A stretch of DNA of 64,000 nucleotides. It comes from Brachybacterium tyrofermentans (GTDB lineage Bacteria; Actinomycetota; Actinomycetes; Actinomycetales; Dermabacteraceae). The notes under the pieces were generated by a model. The model ran no database searches, had not been told where the DNA came from, and saw only the letters and a list, made by a program, of their open reading frames with translations. Location: positions 1 to 64,000 of the forward strand of contig NZ_JABUXW010000009.1 in NCBI RefSeq assembly GCF_014897585.1, in the 5' to 3' direction. How positions within the stretch are numbered: the first letter of the stretch is position 1; every line of letters starts with the position of its first letter. Position numbers and translations under genes: made by a program. This document shows, piece by piece, positions 49,900-58,163 of the stretch.

Positions 49900-51638
49900 G
49901 CACGGGCCCGACGCCCGCCTGGTGCGTCGTCGGCCGGGGTGCCGGCGGGCGCACCGCGCTCGTCGACCTCGACGCGCAGGGAGAGCGGATGCGCTCCCTC
50001 GAGGTCGAGCCGGCCCAGCTGGCCGACGTCGTCTCCCAGCGCGAGAACGAGCACGCCCCGCGCTGGGTCTGGAGCGATACGCCCACCTGGTACGCGCGTC
50101 TCCTCACCGCCGGGGTGACGGTCTCCCGCTGCCACGACCTGCGCCTGGTCCACGTGATCCTGCGCCACTCGCAGCTGGTCCGCGACCCTGAGGCGATCCG
50201 TGGCGCCACCGAGTGGGACGCTCCCCTCGATCCGCACCTCGAGGACCGCACGGCCGGTGCGACCCTCTTCGACCTCGATGCTTCGTCCACCCGGCGCGGA
50301 GGGGTCCCGCACGACATCGACGCCGCGCTCGCGGAACTGACCCGGCAGCTCGCCGCGGTCGACGGCGCCACCGCCGCCTCCCGCCTGCGGCTGCTGGTCG
50401 CGGCAGAATCCGCCGGGGGTCTCCTCGCGGCCGAGCTGCATGCGGCCGGGATCCCCTGGGACGTCGCCGAGCACGACCGGATCCTCACCGAGTCCCTGGG
50501 CCCGAGGCCCTCGCCCGGCCATCCGCCCTCGCAGATGGTGGCCTCCGCCGCCGAGGTGCGCGCCGCGCTGGGCGACCCCCAGCTGGCGCTGGACTCTCCG
50601 CCGCGCCTGCTGCGCGCCCTGCACCGGGCGGAGATCGACGTCGAGTCCACCTCGAAATGGGAGCTGACGCGCTACGACCATCCGGCGATCGAGCCGCTGC
50701 TGCGCTACAAGAAGCAGTCGCGCCTGCTCACCGCGAACGGCTGGGCGTGGATCGACGAGTGGGTGCACGAGGGCCGCTACCGGCCGGTCTACGTGCCCGG
50801 CGGGGTGGTCACGGGGCGCTGGGCCAGCAGCGGCGGCGGGGCCCTGCAGATCCCCCGTCAGCTGCGCCCGGCGCTGCGGGCCGACGACGGCTGGCGCCTG
50901 GTCAGCGCCGACGTCGCCCAGCTGGAACCGCGTGCGCTCGCGGCGATGTCCGCCGACGCGGCGATGGCCACCGCCGGCGCGGGCAAGGACCTGTACTCCG
51001 GGATCGTCGAGGCAGGGATCGTCGCCTCCCGGCAGGAGGCGAAGGTGGGAGTGCTCGGCGCGCTGTACGGCGGCACCACCGGGGACAGCGGCCGTGTGGT
51101 GCCTCGGCTGCGCCAGAACTTCCCCGACGCGATGGCCCTGGTGGACGGCGCCGCCGCGACCGGCGAGCGCGGCGGGACCGTCTCGACTTGGCTGGGACGC
51201 TCCTCGCCCGCCCCCGAGACGGCGTGGACGCAGGCGCAGACCAGTGCGTACCTCCCCGATTCGGCGCCCGGCGAGCAGGAGCGCGCGAGGCGGTCCGCCC
51301 GGGATCGCGGACGCTTCACCCGGAACTACGTCGTGCAGGGCACGGCGGCGGAGTGGGCGCTGTCATGGCTGGCGGCGCTTCGCCTGGCCCTGTCCCGTTT
51401 CGAGCCGGTGGCACCCGAGGCCGCGGCGCAGGCCTCGGGCCCGGTGTTCTCCCGCCGCGCGCACCTCGCGTTCTTCCTCCACGACGAGGTGATCGTGCAC
51501 GCGCCGGCCCACCAGGCCGATGCCGCCGCCACCGCGATTCGAGAGGCCGCCGACGCCGCCGGCCGTCTGCTGTTCCCTGGCAGCCCGGTCGACTTCCCGT
51601 TGGACCTGACGATCACCGAGCGCTCCCCCGCGAAGTGA
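49896..51638 (+). CDS. Family A DNA polymerase without recognisable exonuclease motifs
   Basis: 580 residues, shorter than Pol I. The polymerase domain is complete: motif A SADVAQLEPRALAAMS with the metal Asp, motif B RQEAKVGVLGALYGG with the O-helix Lys and Tyr, and motif C LHDEVIVH with the second Asp. The N-terminal 230 residues show no 5' nuclease and I cannot find intact DEDD exonuclease motifs, although databases often name such proteins 'bifunctional 3'-5' exonuclease/DNA polymerase'. GTG 49896 overlaps the MBL stop. Control by the LexA box suggests a repair or translesion role next to nucleotide excision repair. Confidence 0.9.
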   Translation: MSTGPTPAWCVVGRGAGGRTALVDLDAQGERMRSLEVEPAQLADVVSQRENEHAPRWVWSDTPTWYARLLTAGVTVSRCHDLRLVHVILRHSQLVRDPEAIRGATEWDAPLDPHLEDRTAGATLFDLDASSTRRGGVPHDIDAALAELTRQLAAVDGATAASRLRLLVAAESAGGLLAAELHAAGIPWDVAEHDRILTESLGPRPSPGHPPSQMVASAAEVRAALGDPQLALDSPPRLLRALHRAEIDVESTSKWELTRYDHPAIEPLLRYKKQSRLLTANGWAWIDEWVHEGRYRPVYVPGGVVTGRWASSGGGALQIPRQLRPALRADDGWRLVSADVAQLEPRALAAMSADAAMATAGAGKDLYSGIVEAGIVASRQEAKVGVLGALYGGTTGDSGRVVPRLRQNFPDAMALVDGAAATGERGGTVSTWLGRSSPAPETAWTQAQTSAYLPDSAPGEQERARRSARDRGRFTRNYVVQGTAAEWALSWLAALRLALSRFEPVAPEAAAQASGPVFSRRAHLAFFLHDEVIVHAPAHQADAAATAIREAADAAGRLLFPGSPVDFPLDLTITERSPAK

Positions 51639-51679
51639 GGCGCCGCCTCGGCGCAGATGCGTACACGCTCGCGGACGTC

Positions 51680-51730
51680 CACACACACACACACCCACAC
51701 GCACACACGTGGTCGGACGGACGGACGGAC
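51680..51730. repeat. CA dinucleotide tract and (GGAC)4 tract
   Basis: A run of seven CA units (51680-51694) continues as imperfect CA/CCA/CG units to 51708, followed at once by four GGAC units (51715-51730). Both lie in the 227-base gap between the polymerase and the HNH gene. Simple-sequence tracts of this length are unusual in bacterial DNA; alternating CA/TG can adopt Z-form and slip during replication. Confidence 0.85.
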
Positions 51731-51865
51731 TCGCACAAGAGCGCGGGCCGAGCTGCTTCCTCCACACCGCCGCCCCGTCCACACTGCGCAGGGTCCGGAC
51801 AACGGATCGGCGGCCGACGGTTTGACTGGAACGGAGTCCAGAGCTCCTGCCGGTTGGAGGCCGCC

Positions 51866-53677
51866 ATGTCCCTGATCCCGCTGACGCCCGGGCCCGAAGT
51901 GCCCGATGGGCCCGGGCCCGATCCGCTCGACGAAGTCCCCGAGCCCCACGCCGACCGCGAGCCCGAGCCCGAGCCCGACCTCAGCCGCTGCCACGGCACC
52001 GGCTCCAACCCCAACCCCAACCCCAACCCCAACCCCAACCCCAACCCCGACAGTGGATCAGCAGCTGCCCGCGGGACGAGCGAGCACTCTCCCGAGCAAC
52101 CCCTCACTCCCCGGGCCCGTCTCGATCGCCAGGGAGCCGAGGAGCTCGGCGAGCGCATCCAGCAGCAGGCGGCCATGATCGCCGAGGCCACCTGCGAGCT
52201 GCTGCTCACCCTCGGAGACTTCGATGCTCGGGGAGGGCTCGACTGGTACACCGGGCTGAAGTCGACGAGCCACTGGTTGGCGTGGGCCTGTTCGATGACG
52301 CCGGGCACCGCCCGGGAGCATGTGCGGGTGGCGCGCGCTCTCCCGGGAATGCCCCTGACCGTCGCAGAGTTCCGCACCGGCCGTCTGTCCTACTCGAAGG
52401 TCCGGGAGATCAGCAGGGTCTCCGACCGGGTCGAGGAGTCGGTGCTGGTGGAGATGGCCCGGGCGATGACCGCCTCCCAGCTGGCGCGCACCATCTCCTC
52501 GTTCCGAGCCGTCGATGGCAGCCGCCTCTCCCAGGACGCCATCCGCCATGCGCGCTGGCAGACCAGGGAGGACGGACTGGTCGAGATCCGCGCAGTCCTC
52601 CCCGCGGAGATGGGCGCCGAGCTGATCACTGCCCTGGACCTCTCCCTGGCTCGCGACGGCCACGACCCCGACCGTGGCGCCCTCGACGACTCTGCCGCCC
52701 CCGCCGACTCGGCCCCTGTCGCCGGCTCCTCCCTGTCGAACGCCGACGACGGGGCCGAGGAGGTCGACAGGACGGCGCGTTACGCCGCCGACTCCACGAC
52801 ACCCACCCTCGAGCAGCGCCAGGCGGACGCTCTGCACAACCTCGCCCGGACCTTCCTCTACGCCGAGCCGGAGGATCGCTCCGGGGAGGACCGTCATCTG
52901 GTCGTCGTCCAGGTCAGCGCGGAGGCACTCACGGGATGCGTTCCCGCGGGAACGTCTCCCTCCTCCCCTGCCGCGGTCCTTTCGGTCGGCCCACCGTCGC
53001 CCTCCCCCGGGGACGCCGCTCCGAAGAACCTCGCCGCGGCAGGATCACCGACGCCGGCTCCTGCCGAGGGCGTTCCCGCGGGAACGTCTTCACTCTGCGG
53101 GGTCGTCGGCCTGGGACCTCTGGAGCCCCGCACGGCAGAACGTCTGGCCTGCACCGGGAAGGTCGCCCTCATGATCACCGACGCCGGCGGGGAGGTGCTC
53201 CATCTGGGCCGCTCCCGCCGGCTCGCCTCCCGTGCCCAGCGCCGTGCTCTGAGACTCCGTGACGCCGCCTGCACCTTCCCCGGCTGCCACCAGACCCGGC
53301 ATCTCGATGCTCACCACACGACCCCCTGGTCCCAGGGCGGTCCGACGGACATCGACGGACTCGCCCTGCTGTGCCGCCGCCACCACGTGATGGTCCATGA
53401 GGGCGGGCTCCGTCTCGTCCCGATCGCTGCCCCATCCATCCCGTTCCCACCTCGATTCGAGGTGGTGGACGCAGCGGGCCGACCCGTGCAGGCACGATGG
53501 CCGGCGATGCTGGAAACCCTGGCGCTTCGTCTCGTTCCTCCGGCCGGGCGCGAGACCGGGGGCGGTATCGATCCGGACCCGGAACGGATCGCCGCGACCA
53601 CCGGCGGGGCCGGCTTCCGTCTCGCCGATTGCGTCGACGCCCTCTGCCGCAACGTCGTGCACCCCACCGCCGCCTGA
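51866..53677 (+). CDS. DUF222-HNH endonuclease-like protein
   Basis: 603 residues. Acidic Pro-rich leader with PEPEPD and seven Asn-Pro units (about residues 48-61), then a DUF222 domain (about 75-330) and a C-terminal HNH domain (CTFPGCHQTRHLDAHH...GLALLCRRHH). This family is multiplied in many actinobacteria and thought to be mobile, but its function is unproven. Between the two domains is a variable Ser/Pro/Ala-rich stretch with VPAGTS twice. ATG 51866 follows TTGGAGG. It stands alone between the SOS polymerase operon and accessory genes. Confidence 0.9.
   Translation: MSLIPLTPGPEVPDGPGPDPLDEVPEPHADREPEPEPDLSRCHGTGSNPNPNPNPNPNPNPDSGSAAARGTSEHSPEQPLTPRARLDRQGAEELGERIQQQAAMIAEATCELLLTLGDFDARGGLDWYTGLKSTSHWLAWACSMTPGTAREHVRVARALPGMPLTVAEFRTGRLSYSKVREISRVSDRVEESVLVEMARAMTASQLARTISSFRAVDGSRLSQDAIRHARWQTREDGLVEIRAVLPAEMGAELITALDLSLARDGHDPDRGALDDSAAPADSAPVAGSSLSNADDGAEEVDRTARYAADSTTPTLEQRQADALHNLARTFLYAEPEDRSGEDRHLVVVQVSAEALTGCVPAGTSPSSPAAVLSVGPPSPSPGDAAPKNLAAAGSPTPAPAEGVPAGTSSLCGVVGLGPLEPRTAERLACTGKVALMITDAGGEVLHLGRSRRLASRAQRRALRLRDAACTFPGCHQTRHLDAHHTTPWSQGGPTDIDGLALLCRRHHVMVHEGGLRLVPIAAPSIPFPPRFEVVDAAGRPVQARWPAMLETLALRLVPPAGRETGGGIDPDPERIAATTGGAGFRLADCVDALCRNVVHPTAA
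52009..52048. repeat. Seven CCCC runs spaced by AA inside the HNH gene
   Basis: Seven CCCC blocks separated by AA (CCCCAA units) encode the Asn-Pro repeat. On the minus strand this is GGGG-TT repeated, the same unit as ciliate telomeres, and should form G-quadruplex DNA. Slippage by six bases would add or remove Asn-Pro units without a frameshift. Confidence 0.92.
52939..53086. repeat. Two copies of a perfect 16-base palindrome in the HNH gene
   Basis: CGTTCCCGCGGGAACG occurs at 52939-52954 and 53071-53086, exactly 44 codons apart in the same reading phase, encoding VPAGTS each time. The copies lie in the variable linker between DUF222 and HNH. A near-copy lies downstream of the gene at 53747-53762. 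Their identity at DNA level, not only at protein level, argues for a DNA-level role or a short mobile palindrome. Confidence 0.85.
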
Positions 53678-53746
53678 TCTCGCGTTCCGCGTGCCGTCAC
53701 TCGTGTCGGACAGCAGACGGAGCCTCGGCGAGCGGCGATCACGGGA

Positions 53747-53762
53747 CGTTCCCGCAGGAACG
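53747..53762. repeat. Third, one-mismatch copy of the HNH-gene palindrome
   Basis: CGTTCCCGCAGGAACG differs by one base from the two palindromes inside the HNH gene and lies 70 bases after its stop, in the 200-base gap before the next gene. I see nothing else in this gap. It could be an intergenic hairpin (terminator-like) or a member of a dispersed palindromic repeat. Confidence 0.65.
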
Positions 53763-53879
53763 GGACCGGCGGAACGGATCGGTCCCGACCCAGCTCCTCG
53801 GACGCCCTCGGGCCAGTGCCCGGGGATCTCCGGGGTTCGGTGCGCTCGACAACGCCGGCGGGCGAGCGGAACCTGCCGA

Positions 53880-54455
53880 TCAGCTGTCGGAGTGCGACGC
53901 GTGCCCGGACTCGTCGGTGTCGGATGCCGTGATCGCCACCGTGATCAGCCCGGTCGCCAGCCCCATGATCAGCCGCGGCGCAGGGACTCCCCGCGAACGC
54001 AGGGCATCCTCGATGCGATGGTCCACCCAGATCGCGGCTGCACCGGCTCCCACGAGGAGAGACCCGAGCCCGAGGGACAGCACGAGCCGGAAGCCCTGTG
54101 ATGTCGGGACCTCGTCCTCACCTGCGTCCTCGCCCTCGTTCTCGTCCTCGTCCTCGCCCTCGTGGGCGGATCCTGCCGGGTCGTCCGCCCCAGCCGTCTC
54201 CCCCACCGTCTCGGCCTCGTCCCTCGTCTCCACAGCCGCTGCCGTCAAGGGGGCGGAACCGGCGTCGCGGGCCGGTCGCTGGCCAGGCTTCCCGAAGGCG
54301 GCGTAGGTCAGGACCGCGGTCAGCGCTCCAGGGATGACGACATAGGCGATCCGGAGGGGACGCGGCAGCCGGTGGAGCGGAACGGTGCCCAGTGCCGCAG
54401 CAGCCACACCTCCCACGGCAAGGGGAAGGATCTGGTCCTGTCGTGGTGCGTGCAT
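53880..54455 (-). CDS. Membrane protein with an acidic central loop, function unknown
   Basis: 191 residues. Two hydrophobic segments near the N-terminus (about 10-52), a central loop of about 60 residues very rich in Glu, Asp and Ala (EGEDEDENEGEDAGEDE), and one or two hydrophobic segments after residue 120, ending in a short His/Ser/Asp tail. No domain recognised. ATG 54455 has AGGAG eleven bases upstream. The 209 bases between it and the next upstream gene hold nothing that I can identify. Confidence 0.68.
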   Translation of the reverse strand: MHAPRQDQILPLAVGGVAAAALGTVPLHRLPRPLRIAYVVIPGALTAVLTYAAFGKPGQRPARDAGSAPLTAAAVETRDEAETVGETAGADDPAGSAHEGEDEDENEGEDAGEDEVPTSQGFRLVLSLGLGSLLVGAGAAAIWVDHRIEDALRSRGVPAPRLIMGLATGLITVAITASDTDESGHASHSDS

Positions 54456-54664
54456 CGCTCGGGTCGCTCCTGGGGTCGGGGCCTGTGGTCGGTTCCTGGG
54501 GACGACGCTGTCGCGCAGCAGTCTGCCGCGCCGACGTCTTGCGCGCCGTCGTCGTCGCTCCGGTGATCGACGGTATCGAAGCAGACGGCGTCAGGACCCC
54601 GACGATCGGATGGATCGTCGCGACGACCGACGGGCCGGGGCGCGGCTGGAGCGCGCTGTCACCC

Positions 54665-55165
54665 TCACAGCTCGCGGACGTGCACCTGCATGTCAACGGG
54701 TTCGCCGAGCTCATTCGTGCTGGGGACCTCACGCGTACGGGTGAACCCCGCCTTCTCGGCGACTCGTCCGGAGGCGACGTTCTCGGCCTCGCAGCGGATC
54801 ACTGCGCGTTCCCCCTCCGCCTGTTCGCTGAGCTGCGCGCAGAGCAGGCCGACCGCGTGAGCCGTGATCCCCTGCCCGCGCATCCAGGGGGCGATCGCAT
54901 AGGCGATGTTCACGTCCCCGGGACCGATGCCGTCCTGCGGATCGGCGTCGTGGTCGATGGAGCCCACGCATCGCCCGTCCACCTTGATGGTGAAGGCCCG
55001 TTTGGTGCTGCCAGCAGCCGCCCGCTGCTCCAGGAGCTGCACATACCGCCTGGTGCCCTCGACCGTGCTGCGTCCGCCGGAGAACCAGCGGATCGTCTCC
55101 TCGTCCTCGGCAGCGACCAGGTCCTCGGCGTCCTCGACCGACAGGGGCTGCAGAGTGATCTCCAT
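54665..55165 (-). CDS. GNAT-family N-acetyltransferase
   Basis: 166 residues; acetyl-CoA-dependent transfer to an amine, probably of the RimJ/RimL-like protein or small-molecule group. The acetyl-CoA motif region is AIAPWMRGQGITAHAVGLL, followed by CEAENVASGRVAEKAGF, both typical. CATGAT lies six bases before ATG 55165 and no Shine-Dalgarno is seen, so the mRNA may be leaderless. Divergent from the glycosylase-like gene, 94 bases away. Substrate unknown. Confidence 0.88.
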   Translation of the reverse strand: MEITLQPLSVEDAEDLVAAEDEETIRWFSGGRSTVEGTRRYVQLLEQRAAAGSTKRAFTIKVDGRCVGSIDHDADPQDGIGPGDVNIAYAIAPWMRGQGITAHAVGLLCAQLSEQAEGERAVIRCEAENVASGRVAEKAGFTRTREVPSTNELGEPVDMQVHVREL

Positions 55166-55259
55166 GCAGCGATCATGCGGTGTCGCCGCGGGCACGTCCA
55201 TCGAATACTGGTCCCCGTCGACCGACCGCGTCGTCAGCCACATGCCGCATGCTGGGACC

Positions 55260-55730
55260 ATGCGCCTGTGGTCCCTGCATCCCCGTCACCTCGATCGCCC
55301 CGGCCTGACCGGCTGCTGGCGGGAGTCGCTGCTCGCTCAGGCCGTGCTCGCCGGACGGACGACGGGATACCGTGCGCATCCGCAGCTCGAACGGTTCCGC
55401 GCTCAGGACGATCCGCTCGCCGCCGTCGGGATCTACCTCGAGGCGATCGCCGAGGAGGCCACCGAGCGCGGGTACCGGTTCGACCGCACCCGTATAGACC
55501 ACCGACCGAGCGCCGACGGGGAACAGCGAGACGGCGCGCCCTCTGCCGACGGTCGCATCCCCGTGACCACCGGCCAGGTCGCGCTGGAGTGGGAGCATCT
55601 GCTGCTCAAGCTGTCCGACCGGGACGCCGAGCGCTGGGAGCGGGAGTCCGCCCGGACGGGACCGGAGCTGCATCCGCTGTTCGTGGCGGTGCCGGGCGAT
55701 GTCGAGTCCTGGGAACGCGCCGGCAGATGA
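55260..55730 (+). CDS. Pyrimidine-dimer DNA glycosylase-like protein (T4 endonuclease V-related)
   Basis: 156 residues. The start MRLWSLHPRHLDRPGLTGCW followed by RESLLAQAVLAG and YRAHPQLERFRAQ fits the Pyr_excise family of cyclobutane pyrimidine-dimer glycosylases and their uncharacterised actinobacterial relatives. T4 endonuclease V uses the amine of its N-terminal Thr; here the residue after Met is Arg, so the chemistry is not assured. CATGCT lies six bases before the ATG, suggesting a leaderless mRNA. It lies between uvrA-uvrC and uvrB, which fits a UV-repair role. Confidence 0.7.
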   Translation: MRLWSLHPRHLDRPGLTGCWRESLLAQAVLAGRTTGYRAHPQLERFRAQDDPLAAVGIYLEAIAEEATERGYRFDRTRIDHRPSADGEQRDGAPSADGRIPVTTGQVALEWEHLLLKLSDRDAERWERESARTGPELHPLFVAVPGDVESWERAGR

Positions 55731-55818
55731 CGGGGCGCTGGGGAGTCCTCCCCATCGGCTTCGACGCACGATCGGCATAGCCTCCGAGCAGACGCCATCC
55801 GCAGCCGGAGGAGGACCC

Positions 55819-56292
55819 ATGAGCACGAGCACGACGACGACCACCCGGGCGGCCGAACGCCGAAGCGCCGGCATTCTGAGGACGCGCCGCTGCGTGCTTC
55901 TCCTCCTGCCGATGAGCACCCTCGTCGCCGGGTGCGGGCTCGGGGAGGCCCTGAACCCGTCCCCGACAGTCACTCTCACCGTGATCTCGAGCGATTGGAC
56001 CGGCTGGAGCAAGGATCAGCCAGCGCCGGAATCAGCGTCCGAGAGCGTCACGAAGGGATCCGAGTTCACGCGCGACGGCGTGGGCGGCGAACTCACCTTC
56101 ACGGTGAAGTCGGTGGACGACGAGGAGCTCACGCTGCGCACGAGCCAGCCGATGTCCGAGCGCTCCGAGACCGGCGGGATCGACCTCACCACCAACCAGA
56201 AGTCCTTCACCGTCGCCGTCGGTGACACTCTGGAGATCACGACCCCGACCATGGACGGCGGGACGACGTACGCGATCACCTACGAGGAGTGA
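55819..56292 (+). CDS. Predicted lipoprotein of unknown function
   Basis: 157 residues. A Thr/Arg-rich start, a hydrophobic segment (CVLLLLPMSTLVAGC) and the lipobox LVAGC at about residue 36 indicate export and lipid anchoring. The mature part is small, polar and beta-rich (ELTFTVKSVDDEELTLRTSQ). No domain is recognised. ATG 55819 follows a strong GGAGGAGG, which excludes the longer open frame upstream. Stands alone, converging on an ABC exporter gene. Confidence 0.8.
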   Translation: MSTSTTTTTRAAERRSAGILRTRRCVLLLLPMSTLVAGCGLGEALNPSPTVTLTVISSDWTGWSKDQPAPESASESVTKGSEFTRDGVGGELTFTVKSVDDEELTLRTSQPMSERSETGGIDLTTNQKSFTVAVGDTLEITTPTMDGGTTYAITYEE

Positions 56293-56333
56293 TTCCGCAG
56301 GACGTGGCCCGTCACCTCTGACAACGCTGCCCG

Positions 56334-58112
56334 TCACCTCTGCTCGGCGAAGATCGCGGCGAACCTGCCGTCGAGCGCGAGCAGCTCCTCGTAGGTCCCC
56401 TGCTCGGCGACCCGGCCCTCATCGATGACGTAGATCCGGTCCATCTCCTTGAGCGTCCAGGCACGGTGCGAGACGACGACCGTGATCCTGGTGTGCTTCG
56501 TCCGCTGCAGCTCGTGGAAGATCTCCTGCTCGGCCTCCGCATCGATCGCCGACGTCGGCTCGTCCAGCACCCAGACCGGCGCATCCCGGAGATAGATCCG
56601 CGCCAGCGCCAGCCGCTGCCACTGGCCCCCGGAGATGCCCACCCCGCCCCACTGCTCACCGAGCTGCTGGTCCAGACCGTCCGGCATGGACTCGACCATG
56701 GCTTCCGCGTGAGCCGATCGCAGCGCGGTCCAGACCTCTTCGTCGGACACGTCCTCTCGCGGCGACCCCAGACGCACTGCGTCGCGCACGGTCAGCTCGA
56801 AGCGCCCGAACTCCTGGGTCAGCAGCCCGAACCTCGCGAGCCAGGCCGCCTCCCCGAGCTCGGTGCGGGTTGCCCCGTCGAGCCGGGCCTCCCCCGCCTG
56901 CGGCGTCACCAGTCCGAGCAGTGCGTTGACCGTCGTCGTCTTTCCCGCGCCGTTCACGCCGACCAGCGCCACCACCTCGCCGAGTCGAGCCTCGATGCTC
57001 ACGTCGGTGATCGCGTCCGTATCCCTGCCGCTGTAGCGATGCGTGAGGCGCTCCGCCCGGAGCTCCCGGACCGCAGGGGCGACGGGATGCACCCGGCTGG
57101 GCCGGGCCACGGCCAGAAAATGATGGAGCCCTCGTGCCAAGGGAAGAGTCTCGATCGCGAGCCCCGCATTGAGCCCGGCACCGGCAGAGGCGGTCATCGC
57201 AGCCATCACGCCATAGATGCCGGCCACGGCCGATGACTCGAAGTGGGCGCCGACCACCACGGCGAGGATCGCCCCGCCCAGCAGGACTGTCGATACGATC
57301 CCGCTGGCGGCGTTCCCGAGCGCCTCGGGCCGCAGCGCCTTGGCCATGATCGAGTCGACGATCCGCCAGCGCACCGCGACCATTTCCCCGACCCGCTCGG
57401 AGGTGCCCAATCCGGCGAGATCGGTCGCCGGCCGTTGACGCACGATGAGCTCACGGAGGTAGCGCTCTCGGTCGTAGTGCGGGCTGACCTCCGCCCACTG
57501 CCGTTCCCAGACACCTGAGAGATGCCGGGAGTAGATCAGAGGCGGGATCAGCGCGATCAGCGTCAGCACACCGGCGATAGCGCTGAACGAGAAGACAGCG
57601 GCGATCACGCCGATCGAGGACAGAAGTCCCATGAACGCTGTCATGTACTGCTTGAACGACCACGAAATGCCTTCACCGATCGCTCGGGAGTGCCGTTCCA
57701 CCTGCGACGAGATCGAGGAGTTGACCAGTTCTTCCGGCGAGATCCTCGCCGCTTCGCGCACGAGCGAGGCATTCAGCTCGGCCTGGAGCCTCTGGGCGGC
57801 GCGCATCTGGAAGTCGCCGCAGATCATCGAGATCGACGGCGTCAGTCCCACGAGCAGGATCATGGCGAGCAGCGCGCCGGCGATGTCCTGAAGCCGTTCT
57901 GCCTCCCCGAGGGCTGCGATCAGCTCGGCGATGACGAGCACCTGCAGCGCAGGAACCGCTGCGAGGACGAGCGCCACCAGCGTCGTGCAGACAACCATGA
58001 CCGGAGCGGCCGCCAGGGCACGCCGGGAGATCCATGCGATGGTGCGCAACGATGCTCCCCTGTCGAACTCGACCTGGATGCCTCCGGGCGGCAACCCTGT
58101 CGATCGTCCCAC
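56334..58112 (-). CDS. ABC exporter (fused membrane and ATPase domains)
   Basis: 592 residues: six helices in residues about 20-330, then an ATPase domain with Walker A GVNGAGKTTTVN, signature GISGGQWQRLALARIY, Walker B VWVLDEPTS and the switch His in VSHRAW. A half-size exporter working as a dimer. The sequence resembles bacteriocin/lantibiotic or lipid exporters, but no peptide precursor gene is near. The start is uncertain: GTG 58112 has no good ribosome binding site and no leaderless signature. It lies 51 bases after uvrB on the same strand and may be read through from it. Confidence 0.87.
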   Translation of the reverse strand: MGRSTGLPPGGIQVEFDRGASLRTIAWISRRALAAAPVMVVCTTLVALVLAAVPALQVLVIAELIAALGEAERLQDIAGALLAMILLVGLTPSISMICGDFQMRAAQRLQAELNASLVREAARISPEELVNSSISSQVERHSRAIGEGISWSFKQYMTAFMGLLSSIGVIAAVFSFSAIAGVLTLIALIPPLIYSRHLSGVWERQWAEVSPHYDRERYLRELIVRQRPATDLAGLGTSERVGEMVAVRWRIVDSIMAKALRPEALGNAASGIVSTVLLGGAILAVVVGAHFESSAVAGIYGVMAAMTASAGAGLNAGLAIETLPLARGLHHFLAVARPSRVHPVAPAVRELRAERLTHRYSGRDTDAITDVSIEARLGEVVALVGVNGAGKTTTVNALLGLVTPQAGEARLDGATRTELGEAAWLARFGLLTQEFGRFELTVRDAVRLGSPREDVSDEEVWTALRSAHAEAMVESMPDGLDQQLGEQWGGVGISGGQWQRLALARIYLRDAPVWVLDEPTSAIDAEAEQEIFHELQRTKHTRITVVVSHRAWTLKEMDRIYVIDEGRVAEQGTYEELLALDGRFAAIFAEQR

Positions 58113-58163
58113 GCCAACCGGCCCGATGCGGGGCGAACGGTCGGACCGATTCGGGGACAGTCC

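Noticed and set aside
51680..53090. CRISPR array from the repeats in and before the HNH gene
   Set aside because: The repeats are microsatellites or two isolated palindromes, not regularly spaced repeats with unique spacers, and no cas genes are present.
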